Below are positions 8,622 through 15,707 of a stretch of 22,935 nt of DNA, in pieces; the stretch's first letter is position 1, and each line of letters starts with the position of its first letter. Source of the DNA: a virus; the IMG/VR virus record IMGVR_UViG_3300025071_000059, positions 1-22,935 of that record; one strand, given 5' to 3'. The notes under the pieces were generated by a model that saw nothing but the letters and a program-made list of their open reading frames with translations, ran no database searches and was not told the DNA's origin. The position numbers were made by a program, and so were the translations under genes.

Positions 8622-9302
8622 ATGACAACAATTCAAAAAATTCGCGAGGTAATGGGTTTGCCCAAAACTAAGCTCTACGCCGAAAGTCGCTTAGACGACG
8701 GGCGTGTAATCGTTACCGAAGCCGAGTCGTGGGACGTAGGTGTAGAGGTACGTATTCTTGACGATAGCGGAAACGCTACCCCCTTAGATGCGGGAACGTA
8801 CACACTGGAAGACGGCACTAAATTAGTCGTTAACGAAGATTCACGATTGGCTTCTCTTGGAGAAGACGAAATAGAAGTAGAAGTTGAGATGGCTGAATCT
8901 ATTCCCGAAGCGGAAGAAGAAGGCTACCGAGATGGAATCGACGACGAGAAGGAAGACGAGCGCGAAGAAATGGATTACGACAAAGTTCGTGATGCATTAG
9001 CGGAGCGTTTCCCTGACCTTGACGAATCAGTACGCGATGCTATTGCACAAGTTGTATCGGATATTTATACTAAAAAAGAAGAAGTTGAAGTTGTAGTTGA
9101 TGAGACTACGGAAGACTTAAGCCAAATCTTAGAAGAAGCCTTTGCATCAATTAGCAAAAGACTTGAAAAATTAGAGGGCGCACCTGGTTCGAAGGGCGTT
9201 TCTCACTCACCTAATAAACTTTCTTCTCAGCACAAGAAGAAGGATTTAACTAATCTAAATGGTGTAGATCGTGCGCTACACATTATCAATTCTCACAGAT
9301 GA
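8622..9302 (+). CDS. Acidic scaffold-like head assembly protein
   Basis: A 226-aa, strongly acidic protein. Residues 1-85 look beta-rich (GVEVRILDDSGNATPLDAGTY and similar), a small domain seen in other phage scaffold-like proteins. Residues 85-185 are Glu/Asp-rich and helical, ending in a coiled-coil stretch (ILEEAFASISKRLEKLE). The last 40 residues are basic and Ser-rich (KLSSQHKKKDLTNL), which could be the capsid-binding tail. An acidic helical middle, a basic C-terminus and a place between the prohead protease and the capsid gene are what a scaffolding protein looks like. The role is inferred from these features and not from a recognised family. Its stop overlaps the capsid start by four bases (ATGA). 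It follows a candidate promoter. Confidence 0.6.
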   Translation: MTTIQKIREVMGLPKTKLYAESRLDDGRVIVTEAESWDVGVEVRILDDSGNATPLDAGTYTLEDGTKLVVNEDSRLASLGEDEIEVEVEMAESIPEAEEEGYRDGIDDEKEDEREEMDYDKVRDALAERFPDLDESVRDAIAQVVSDIYTKKEEVEVVVDETTEDLSQILEEAFASISKRLEKLEGAPGSKGVSHSPNKLSSQHKKKDLTNLNGVDRALHIINSHR

Positions 9303-10291
9303 ATTTATCATTAAACAAGAAGTACGACTTCGACATTGATGCATCAGTCAACACCTACAATGGTGAGTTGGCTTTGCCTTACGTAACTGCCGCCCTTCTT
9401 GGTGCGGAAACTATCGCCAAAGGGCGATGCAGATTTATTGAGGGTATCGTTGGAAAGACGGTAATCTCAGGACTTGCAACTACTGACACACTACAAGCGG
9501 CTTCTTGCACTTGGAATGACGGGTCTAACGTTTCTTTAACAGAGCAAGTTTTAAACCCTTCGGATTTAGCCGTAATGGAAGAAATTTGTAGAGGTACTAT
9601 GTACCCTACTTGGATTGCCGCTAATGGACGTATGCAACGTAACGGAGATTTACCCGTAACGTGGACTGACTTCCTTCTTGGAGCAGTAGCCGAAAGAACG
9701 GGTTCAAGTTTAGAAGCAAGTATTTGGTCAGGTCTTTCCGATGGTGCAGGAGTACCCGCGAGTTTATTGGTTGGATTCTTAGGTACTCTTGGAACGGTTA
9801 CGGAAGCATCTATTGACGCTTCTGCTTGTTCTGGTTTTGTAGAAGCAACAACTTCTACGGCGGCGTGGGATAACGGAAATATCCTTGCTAACCTAAGCAC
9901 TATTTTTGACGCGGCTTCAGCTATACCTGGAATCCTTTCTAAGCCAGGTGTAGGGTTCTACGTTTCTTATGAGGCTTATGCTTTCTTCTTACAAGCAATG
10001 GCAACTCAGAACACGGGCGCGGGATTCAATCAATCTTTTGAAGGTGCAAACTATTTAGGATACCCCGTTTACCCAACTGCGGGAATCCCTAACGCGATAG
10101 ACGTTGCGGTATTCACATACCCTGACAATCTTGTTGTAGGTGCAAATAGCTACACCGCTGACATCTCTGCTCAGTTAATCCCGACTTATCAGTACGACGG
10201 TTCGGACAATGTACGTGTTGCAATGCGTTTCGCATGTGGAGTACAAACGGGCGTAGCGGGTGACGGAGTTGTAGGATTCTTGTTTACTTAA
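9299..10291 (+). CDS. Major capsid protein (HK97-fold, Bacteroidota phage type)
   Basis: A 330-aa protein with the length and composition of a major capsid protein: few charges, many Ala/Gly/Thr and regular short strands. The C-terminal third carries a pattern I recall from Bacteroidota phage capsid proteins: FEGANYLGYPVYPTAGIP, then DNLVVGANSYTADIS, then DNVRVAMRFACGVQTG. This corresponds to the P-domain and A-loop end of an HK97-like fold. It lies directly after the protease and scaffold-like genes, as expected for a shell protein processed by them. The ATG overlaps the scaffold stop. No separate decoration protein is obvious. Being preceded by a promoter candidate and followed by a terminator one gene later fits high-level expression. 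Confidence 0.8.
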   Translation: MNLSLNKKYDFDIDASVNTYNGELALPYVTAALLGAETIAKGRCRFIEGIVGKTVISGLATTDTLQAASCTWNDGSNVSLTEQVLNPSDLAVMEEICRGTMYPTWIAANGRMQRNGDLPVTWTDFLLGAVAERTGSSLEASIWSGLSDGAGVPASLLVGFLGTLGTVTEASIDASACSGFVEATTSTAAWDNGNILANLSTIFDAASAIPGILSKPGVGFYVSYEAYAFFLQAMATQNTGAGFNQSFEGANYLGYPVYPTAGIPNAIDVAVFTYPDNLVVGANSYTADISAQLIPTYQYDGSDNVRVAMRFACGVQTGVAGDGVVGFLFT

Positions 10292-10304
10292 AACTTAAAA
10301 GAAA

Positions 10305-10910
10305 ATGGCTTGTAACATAACTGCCGCACGGGGCATAGATTGCCGTGATGCAATAGGAGGCTTAAAGGCTATTTACTTTTGTAGTTCTTACTGTTCTGAC
10401 ATACTTGCTAACGCAACGGTAACAGATGATTCTTACACTATCACAACGGCGGGATTCGCTACTTGGGATATTGCTGCAACGGGTGTTGTAACGGTTTTCA
10501 AGTACGACCTCGTAACGGACCTTTCTTCTTTCAAATCGGGAGTAGAAGCGGATAAAGCAACGGGATCGGTAATGTGGAATCAAACGCTTGACGTAGTGCT
10601 TCACAAAGTTGTAGCCGCTGACCTTTACCAACTTGGTCTAATATCTAAGAATCGCGCACAGATTTTCGTGCAAGACTCAAACGATAACGTGTACCTAATG
10701 GGAATAACAGACGGATGCTATCTAACTGGTGGCGATAGTATCGCTACGGGTGCGGGGCGTTCGGATATGAATGGACTTACCTTGAGCTTCACGGCTAAAG
10801 AACAAGCACCTTTGTACATCCTTCCCGCTTCGGATGGGGTTGCTACCGCAAAGTATCCATTCGATGGTTTATCTGACGAGGCTGCCTTGACGATTACCGT
10901 TTCGGCTTAG
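10305..10910 (+). CDS. Virion structural protein, possibly major tail tube protein
   Basis: A 201-aa protein rich in small polar residues with alternating strands. The N-terminus has CNITAARGIDCRDAIGGLKA followed by IYFCSSYC, a Cys-containing opening that I recall on an abundant structural protein following the capsid gene in Bacteroidota phages. No membrane segment or signal peptide is seen. Size, beta content (KYDLVTDLSSFKSGVEAD, MNGLTLSFTAKEQAP) and placement next to the capsid gene before a terminator suggest a protein needed in many copies. A tail tube subunit would fit, and no other gene in the window is an obvious candidate. It is separated from the capsid gene by 13 bases. Four Cys in the first 30 residues are unusual for the window. 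Confidence 0.5.
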   Translation: MACNITAARGIDCRDAIGGLKAIYFCSSYCSDILANATVTDDSYTITTAGFATWDIAATGVVTVFKYDLVTDLSSFKSGVEADKATGSVMWNQTLDVVLHKVVAADLYQLGLISKNRAQIFVQDSNDNVYLMGITDGCYLTGGDSIATGAGRSDMNGLTLSFTAKEQAPLYILPASDGVATAKYPFDGLSDEAALTITVSA

Positions 10911-10927
10911 ATACAAATGGTTTAAAG

Positions 10928-10963
10928 AAAGGGGAAGGTGGCAAGTCGCTATCTTCCCTTTTT
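10928..10963 (+). terminator. Rho-independent terminator after the capsid unit
   Basis: A GGGAAG arm (10932-10937) and a CTTCCC arm (10953-10958) enclose a further five pairs (two of them G-T) and a five-base loop. Five T follow the stem directly. A short A run upstream can pair with the T run, so it could also act on the opposite strand. It lies 18 bases after the stop of the putative tube gene. Confidence 0.78.
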
Positions 10964-10986
10964 CATTTTAGAGTAAAAATAGAACA

Positions 10987-11457
10987 ATGCTACAAATTAG
11001 AAACGCCTCTACTTTATTTCCCGTCACCCAAAGTATATACGTAACTTGTGCCGATGTTCAGACTATTGCACAAGCGAGTGTTTATTACTTAATAGGTTTA
11101 ACATCTATGGGTTCAAAAAATTCGTTGTATTTTCTGCCCAGTACCGTAGTAGCCAATAACGGAAGATACACTAAGTTGACTTTTACTATTAAACCCCCCA
11201 ACACCACCCCCGCACCTGACCCGTTGTTAGGAAACATTATGCTTTGGGATTCCGTCGGGGAATTAGATGTATATCCGATGGGTTTTTACACTTACAATAT
11301 ATACGAACAAACAGACCCCGCTAACTTACTTCCAAAAAATGCCACCTTACTCGAAACGGGTTTGGCCTATATTCGAGACTACAATGGCAATATGGAAGAA
11401 GTGACACCTGACTTTAACGAATACACCCCCACCACCGAACAATTTATATACCCATAA
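10987..11457 (+). CDS. Conserved phage structural protein of unknown function (156 aa)
   Basis: A 156-aa beta-rich protein. The ending YPMGFYTYNIYEQTDP... NATLLETGLAYIRDY resembles a conserved pattern I recall in small structural proteins of Bacteroidota phages, though I know no assigned function. It has no membrane segment and few basic residues. The gene is the first after the terminator at 10928-10963, so it must be transcribed by read-through or from a promoter I cannot recognise. Its stop overlaps the portal start (TAATGA, 11457). Close coupling to the portal suggests a role at the vertex or in the connector, but this is only context. Confidence 0.5.
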   Translation: MLQIRNASTLFPVTQSIYVTCADVQTIAQASVYYLIGLTSMGSKNSLYFLPSTVVANNGRYTKLTFTIKPPNTTPAPDPLLGNIMLWDSVGELDVYPMGFYTYNIYEQTDPANLLPKNATLLETGLAYIRDYNGNMEEVTPDFNEYTPTTEQFIYP

Positions 11458-13502
11458 TGAAGAAGGATAACTTTAGTGTAATAAACTACGCCGATCAGGA
11501 GATTCCTTTGTTTCGTGAGAAGCAAGGGCAAAAGTTTGTCTCGTATGGTTTAGACGATATGTATGGGGAATACCTACGTGACCTTTTCCTTTCCAGTTCT
11601 ACCAACGGGGCGATAATAAACGGAGTGGCCGATATGATATACGGCGGAGGATTAGACGCTACCGATAAGGACGAGTCCGACGGGAAGCGTGAACAATGGA
11701 TACGCCTACAAGATTTACTTCGCAAAAGTGACGAAGACCTACTACAACGGGTGGCTTTTGATATTAAACTTTACGGGATGTGTTACCTGAACGTAATTTG
11801 GAATACCGCCCGTACTCGGATCGCTTGTATCAAACACCTACCCGTTCACACTATGAGAAGCGGTATAGCCGATTCTGAGGGGGTAATAAACGAATACTAT
11901 TACAAGTCGGAGTGGAACGATAAGAGAGAGCAAGAAAAGGCTATTAAAGCCTTCTCTAACGAAGACCGCACGACGGCCTCTACGTGCCTTCAGATTAAAC
12001 GATACACCCCTTCCTTCCACTATTACGCTTTACCTGACTACGCGGGTGGAACAAACTACGCTGAATTGGATCGCGAGATTTCGGAGTTTCATTTGAATAA
12101 CATACGTAGGGGGTTCTTTCCTTCTATGCTTTTGTCGTTTAAAAATGGAGTTCCAACACATGAAGAACGTCGGGTTATAGAACAAAAGGTTTTAGAGAAG
12201 TTTACGGGCGCGGATAACGCGGGGCGTATCCTTATCACCTTTAACGATGGGGACGAAACCGCCCCCGAATTTACACCCATCACCCAAAACGGGGCAGACG
12301 GGATGTACGAGTACTTATCTAAGCTTGTAAGCGAGAAACTAATAACGGCGCACCGCGTGGTTAGTCCCCTTATTTTTGGAGTCAGAACCGAAGGGAGTGG
12401 GTTTGGAAGTAACGCGGACGAACTGCGTGACTCGTATAGCCTATTCAATAACACCGTCGTAGAACCTTTTCAAGATATTATCTTAAAGGCTTTCGGAAAG
12501 TTGTTTTCTATTAATGACATCGAATTAGATATTTTCTTTATTACTGCAAAACCCGCGGACTTCTTAGACCTGGACGTTATCAATACTTTGGACGAAGGCG
12601 AACAAGAAAAGGAGGGCGTAGGAACAGAGGAAAACGTAGAGGTAGTAGAAGCCGAACCAATAGAAGATGGTATGCCAGTAATGTCTGCCGATAACGAAGC
12701 CTCCTACAACGGAGCGCAAATTTCTTCCGCTTTAGATATTATCCTAAAGGTTACCGAAGGAATGCTAACTAAAGAACAAGCGATTGTATTCCTTATTCAG
12801 ATGCTTCAGTTCGAACCATCGGTAGCGAAAGCATTATTTACTGAAGGCGCGGATGCGGTAGAAAAAGTGGAGGCGTCAAGGTTTTCCAAGCTATCAAAAA
12901 AAAAACAACTGAAGGTAGCGGACTATCTAATTAAATGCGGAGAAGAAGAAGAAACTATGTTATCCGAATTTGAGTTAATAGACTCCCGAAAGGTGGACTA
13001 CGATACGGAAGTAGAGTTGGATTCTATGTGGACCTTTGCCACCGTGCCAAGTGGCAAACCACAAGCCGACTCCGACCACCCCGAATACGGGCAAGATACC
13101 GACCTTATTAAAGTTCGTTACGTATATACGCAAGGCAACTTCTCAGGGGTAGGAAAGTCCCGCGAGTTTTGTGATAAGATGATGAGCGCAAATAGAGTAT
13201 ATAGAAAAGAGGATATAATCTTTGCGGGTGATAGAGCAGTGAACCCAGGTTGGGGGCCTTATGGTGCTTCGACCTATTCCATTTGGGAATTTAAGGGAGG
13301 CGCACTTTGTCAACATTTTTGGACTCGCAAAACCTACCTAAAAAAGAATAATAAAAATATAAGCGTAAACGAAGCACAAGCAATAATTCGCGCCAACGAT
13401 GGGGAAAGATTAGAAAGAAACGACAAGCGTGTAGCACAAGCACCGAGAACGTGGGCAGACAAAGGCTTTGTTAACCCTAAATTAATAAATGAATACACAT
13501 GA
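11457..13502 (+). CDS. Portal protein with extra C-terminal FC-box domain
   Basis: A 681-aa protein. Residues 1-390 have the pattern of phage portal proteins: SSSTNGAIINGVADMIYGGG near residue 48, then GMCYLNVIWN, IRRGFFPSMLLSF and a VVSPLIFGVRTEG segment close to the usual turret and crown. The portal ring is the DNA entry channel of the capsid. Residues 390-425 are an acidic linker. Residues about 425-530 are helical, and about 530-681 form an extra domain with REFCDKMMSA (569-578), YRKEDI, NPGWGPYG and CQHFW. The FC box and the downstream Arg/Trp residues resemble minor head proteins of the MuF type, so this looks like a portal fused to a MuF-like domain. The fusion reading is an inference. 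The stop overlaps the connector start. Confidence 0.75.
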   Translation: MKKDNFSVINYADQEIPLFREKQGQKFVSYGLDDMYGEYLRDLFLSSSTNGAIINGVADMIYGGGLDATDKDESDGKREQWIRLQDLLRKSDEDLLQRVAFDIKLYGMCYLNVIWNTARTRIACIKHLPVHTMRSGIADSEGVINEYYYKSEWNDKREQEKAIKAFSNEDRTTASTCLQIKRYTPSFHYYALPDYAGGTNYAELDREISEFHLNNIRRGFFPSMLLSFKNGVPTHEERRVIEQKVLEKFTGADNAGRILITFNDGDETAPEFTPITQNGADGMYEYLSKLVSEKLITAHRVVSPLIFGVRTEGSGFGSNADELRDSYSLFNNTVVEPFQDIILKAFGKLFSINDIELDIFFITAKPADFLDLDVINTLDEGEQEKEGVGTEENVEVVEAEPIEDGMPVMSADNEASYNGAQISSALDIILKVTEGMLTKEQAIVFLIQMLQFEPSVAKALFTEGADAVEKVEASRFSKLSKKKQLKVADYLIKCGEEEETMLSEFELIDSRKVDYDTEVELDSMWTFATVPSGKPQADSDHPEYGQDTDLIKVRYVYTQGNFSGVGKSREFCDKMMSANRVYRKEDIIFAGDRAVNPGWGPYGASTYSIWEFKGGALCQHFWTRKTYLKKNNKNISVNEAQAIIRANDGERLERNDKRVAQAPRTWADKGFVNPKLINEYT

Positions 13503-14062
13503 GCCAAGCACTTTTCGTTTCAGCAAACAGACTTAAAAGAGACACCGCAATAGGTGGATCGGTAGACGACGATTTAATTCGTCCTTATGTTTTTATGGCC
13601 CAACAAAGGTGGATACTTCCCGTACTGGGAACTCAGCTTTACGATAAACTTTGCGATGATATTGACGCGGGGTCGGTGTCGGGTAACTACCAAACCCTTT
13701 TAAACACGTACGTTATCCCTTCTACCGTTCAGTATTCTTTTGTGCAGTTAGTGCCTTTTCTACGCCTTCGCTTTGTAAACAACGCGGTGGTAGTAATGAA
13801 CTCCGAACAGAGTACGGCGGCTACCTTTGACGACTTAAAGCCTTTAATGGACCAAGCGTTAGATATGGCGACTTTTTACCGCGAAAGGTTAATAGATTAC
13901 TTGTGTGAAAACTCGGCTTTATTTCCTGAGTACACGAGCAACACGGGAGCCGATCTATCGCCTACGACAAGCAACTACACCCAAGGTATGAACTTAGACT
14001 ATAACGTTACCGATTTGAGACTGGAAGCCTTTTTAACGGGTGCGGGAATTAGATATAGATGA
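13499..14062 (+). CDS. Head-tail connector (DUF6712-like)
   Basis: A 187-aa mostly helical protein. It contains DDDLIRPYVFMAQQRWILPVLG near residue 23, then QLYDKLCDDI, a long hydrophobic helix around VIPSTVQYSFVQLVPFLRLR, and a C-terminal helical hairpin with YRERLIDYLC. The opening phrase, with a membrane-free QQRWILPVLGT and a YDKL helix, matches what I recall of DUF6712 proteins in Bacteroidota phages. These are thought to be head completion/connector proteins that bind the portal and stop DNA leaking out. The gene follows the portal with a four-base overlap, the normal place for such a protein. The family name is from memory, and no profile was run. Confidence 0.62.
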   Translation: MSQALFVSANRLKRDTAIGGSVDDDLIRPYVFMAQQRWILPVLGTQLYDKLCDDIDAGSVSGNYQTLLNTYVIPSTVQYSFVQLVPFLRLRFVNNAVVVMNSEQSTAATFDDLKPLMDQALDMATFYRERLIDYLCENSALFPEYTSNTGADLSPTTSNYTQGMNLDYNVTDLRLEAFLTGAGIRYR

Positions 14063-14244
14063 TAGATAAAAAGAGGGGTAAATACAAACCCGCGAAGAAA
14101 AACGAACAAAGACTAAAAGAGTATATAGATGGCAAACAAGAAGATAACGGCTTTAACGGAATTAACGTCCGCAGCTTCGGACGATGTACTGGCAATTGTG
14201 GATGTGTCGGGAACTGCGGAAACAAAAAAGATAACCGTAGCTAA
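14059..14244 (+). CDS. Possible small basic protein overlapping the next gene
   Basis: A 61-codon ORF. It starts with ATG in the ATGA overlap of the connector stop, the same style of start used by most genes here. The first 23 residues (MIDKKRGKYKPAKKNEQRLK...) are basic and look like a real protein start. The remaining 38 codons lie inside the next gene in another frame and give an unusual Cys/Gly/Asn-rich tail (GRCTGNCGCVGNCGNKKDN). Either a short peptide is made whose end overlaps the next gene, or the ORF is a chance by-product of that gene. No family is recognised. Confidence is low because more than half of it is shared sequence. Confidence 0.33.
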   Translation: MIDKKRGKYKPAKKNEQRLKEYIDGKQEDNGFNGINVRSFGRCTGNCGCVGNCGNKKDNRS

Positions 14245-14674
14245 TTTAACGGGTGGCGGTGGCTTACTTACTCAGGTAGAAACAACGGTAGCTAACGCCG
14301 CAGTGTTGACGATGAAATACGACAACGCCCCGATAACTTTGGTGGCAGCCGAGGCGGGAAAGATACACGTACCCGTTGGCGTTACCTTTGTCTGTACGTA
14401 TGGCAGTCCAACGGAAAATTCCAGCGACGATATGCGTGTGGGATGGGACGCGGCTACCTCTATTTCTCTTGATTACTTTAACGGTATTCGTGACTTTATG
14501 AATGGGATTGGAAGCGGTACACATACCTTAACTTGTTCGCCTTTTGCCAATGGTTTCGGAAACGCTTACCCTGGTTCTCCAGTTAATAAGCCTTTGCAAG
14601 CGTGGTGTAGCGATAACTTTTTAGGAGGGTGGTCTATGACAATTTATACAACGTACTACTCAATTACAGTATAA
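14129..14674 (+). CDS. Fibre- or decoration-like virion protein
   Basis: A 181-aa protein whose first 40 residues are a frequent opening of phage fibre and head-decoration proteins: KKITALTELTSAASDDVLAI followed by VDVSGTAETKKITVANL. This opening is normally the part that anchors to the particle. The rest is beta-rich and Gly/Ser/Thr-rich with aromatic residues (YFNGIRDFMNGIG, WSMTIYTTYYSITV), like a small host- or surface-binding domain. No signal peptide or membrane segment is seen. The gene lies between the connector and the lysis genes. The motif is strong, but whether it sits on the head or the tail is unknown. Its start overlaps the possible small ORF at 14059, and its stop shares TAATG with the next gene. 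Confidence 0.6.
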   Translation: MANKKITALTELTSAASDDVLAIVDVSGTAETKKITVANLTGGGGLLTQVETTVANAAVLTMKYDNAPITLVAAEAGKIHVPVGVTFVCTYGSPTENSSDDMRVGWDAATSISLDYFNGIRDFMNGIGSGTHTLTCSPFANGFGNAYPGSPVNKPLQAWCSDNFLGGWSMTIYTTYYSITV

Positions 14675-14874
14675 TGGAAATAATTGGATTAGGGGTATCT
14701 TGTTTTGTCGGTATCCTTGGAACTTGGATAAAAATGACTAACGACGTAACAAAAATTAAGGCGCGTATCTTCTCACTTGAAAAGCAAGAAGGGGAGGTAA
14801 AATCTTTACTAAAAGAACTATGTGTGGGTATGCAAGATATTAAAATTCTACTCGCAGAAAAAGGGATAAAATGA
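14674..14874 (+). CDS. Small membrane protein with coiled coil, lysis-associated
   Basis: A 66-aa protein. Residues 1-19 (MEIIGLGVSCFVGILGTWI) form a single membrane segment. Residues 22-66 are a Lys/Glu-rich coiled coil (NDVTKIKARIFSLEKQEGEV...). The start chosen is the ATG in the TAATG overlap with the preceding stop. An earlier in-frame GTG/ATG at 14629 would add 15 residues inside the upstream gene. It resembles the holin-associated XhlA type of protein (membrane segment plus helical coil), although XhlA has the opposite order, so the family is not assigned. Four-base overlap with the endolysin strongly suggests a lysis role, such as a pinholin, spanin-like or holin partner. Confidence 0.6.
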   Translation: MEIIGLGVSCFVGILGTWIKMTNDVTKIKARIFSLEKQEGEVKSLLKELCVGMQDIKILLAEKGIK

Positions 14875-15338
14875 GAGAAATAAAATCGGTAATTCTACAT
14901 TGTACGGCTACACCTAAAGACCGCGATTTAACGGTTGCAGAGATTAGAAGGTGGCACGTAAAAGAAAGGGGGTGGTCAGACATCGGATACCATTTCGTTA
15001 TCCATCAAGACGGAACGATAGAAAGGGGTAGGCATATTGGAAAGGTTGGAGCGCACACCTGGGGCAATAACTACGGAAGTATCGGAGTGGCATATTGCGG
15101 AGGGGTAGAGAAGAAAATTAAGAAGTCTTTAGATAAGGATAAGCCAAAGTCTAAGACGGTACTTGTATCGAAGGATACAATGACCAAAGAACAAGAGAAA
15201 GCATTTCGAAACCTCTTTGAGATGTTAGAAGTATTTTTCGGAGAATTAAAACTAAGCGGTCACAACGATCATAACAAAGCCAAGGACTGCCCGTCGTTTA
15301 ATATGCGGGATAAATTTGGCGATTTAATAAATAGATAA
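14871..15338 (+). CDS. N-acetylmuramoyl-L-alanine amidase (endolysin)
   Basis: A 155-aa protein of the Amidase_2 (T7 lysozyme-like) family. It cleaves the amide bond between the glycan strand and the peptide of peptidoglycan at lysis. Zn ligands by analogy with T7 lysozyme are His10 (in LHCTAT), His131 (in SGHND) and Cys140 (in KDCPSF). Tyr40 and Lys138 match the T7 catalytic Tyr and Lys, and Lys138 sits two residues before the Zn Cys as in T7. The family GYHFVIHQDGTIERGR block is intact. An Arg/Lys-rich insert (residues 80-103) is longer than in T7. No signal peptide is seen, so release across the inner membrane needs a holin. It overlaps the upstream membrane gene by four bases. Confidence 0.93.
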   Translation: MREIKSVILHCTATPKDRDLTVAEIRRWHVKERGWSDIGYHFVIHQDGTIERGRHIGKVGAHTWGNNYGSIGVAYCGGVEKKIKKSLDKDKPKSKTVLVSKDTMTKEQEKAFRNLFEMLEVFFGELKLSGHNDHNKAKDCPSFNMRDKFGDLINR

Positions 15339-15339
15339 A

Positions 15340-15495
15340 ATGGAATTTTTAACTACAAACTGGGTAGAGTTGACACTTGCCCTTATTACTTTTTTGGGGT
15401 CTTATACTGCCTTAACTGAAACAACCAAAGACGATGGGATATTGGATATTATTCGACGAGTATTCAATGCGGTTATTTTGGGAAGGAACAAGTGA
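15340..15495 (+). CDS. Small holin-like membrane protein (51 aa)
   Basis: A 51-codon ORF that begins one base after the endolysin stop and ends in GTGA with the next start. One membrane segment (WVELTLALITFLGSYTAL, residues 8-25) is followed by an ETTKDDGILDIIRR segment and a basic end. This layout, an N-terminal membrane helix then an acidic-to-basic tail containing a KDD motif, is one I recall from small proteins next to endolysin genes in Bacteroidota phages. No function is proven. Coupling to the amidase and to a second membrane protein makes a lysis role likely, as holin or holin regulator. Confidence 0.6.
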   Translation: MEFLTTNWVELTLALITFLGSYTALTETTKDDGILDIIRRVFNAVILGRNK

Positions 15496-15707
15496 AAAAA
15501 ACGTTAGCTCTTTTATCGAAATTCGACCTAACCGAGATATTTCGGGATAAGGGAGGATTAAGAAAATGGAGTGCTAAACGAACCGTTGGGGGTTTAATTG
15601 TAACCTACGCGCTGGCATCAATGGACGGGGAGATAGAATGGAAGGGGGTGGTGCTTTGTGTGGTGGGTATTGTTCCACTTTGCTTATCATTTTTTGAAAG
15701 ACGTTAG
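15492..15707 (+). CDS. Two-helix membrane protein, candidate holin
   Basis: A 71-aa protein starting with GTG in the GTGA overlap with the previous stop. It has an N-terminal amphipathic/basic part (residues 1-30), a membrane segment TVGGLIVTYALAS (31-43), a short loop and a second segment WKGVVLCVVGIVPLCLSFF (50-68), with ERR at the C-terminus. Two short membrane spans with charged ends match a class II holin, which would let the signal-less amidase reach the wall. Bacteriophage holins are poorly conserved, so the call rests on shape and position. Its end overlaps the possible start of the phosphoesterase gene. Confidence 0.55.
   Translation: MKKTLALLSKFDLTEIFRDKGGLRKWSAKRTVGGLIVTYALASMDGEIEWKGVVLCVVGIVPLCLSFFERR

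Noticed and set aside
9379-9900. 173-codon ORF on the minus strand inside the capsid gene
   Set aside because: It lies wholly antisense to the well-supported capsid gene, has no start context and no recognisable protein pattern.
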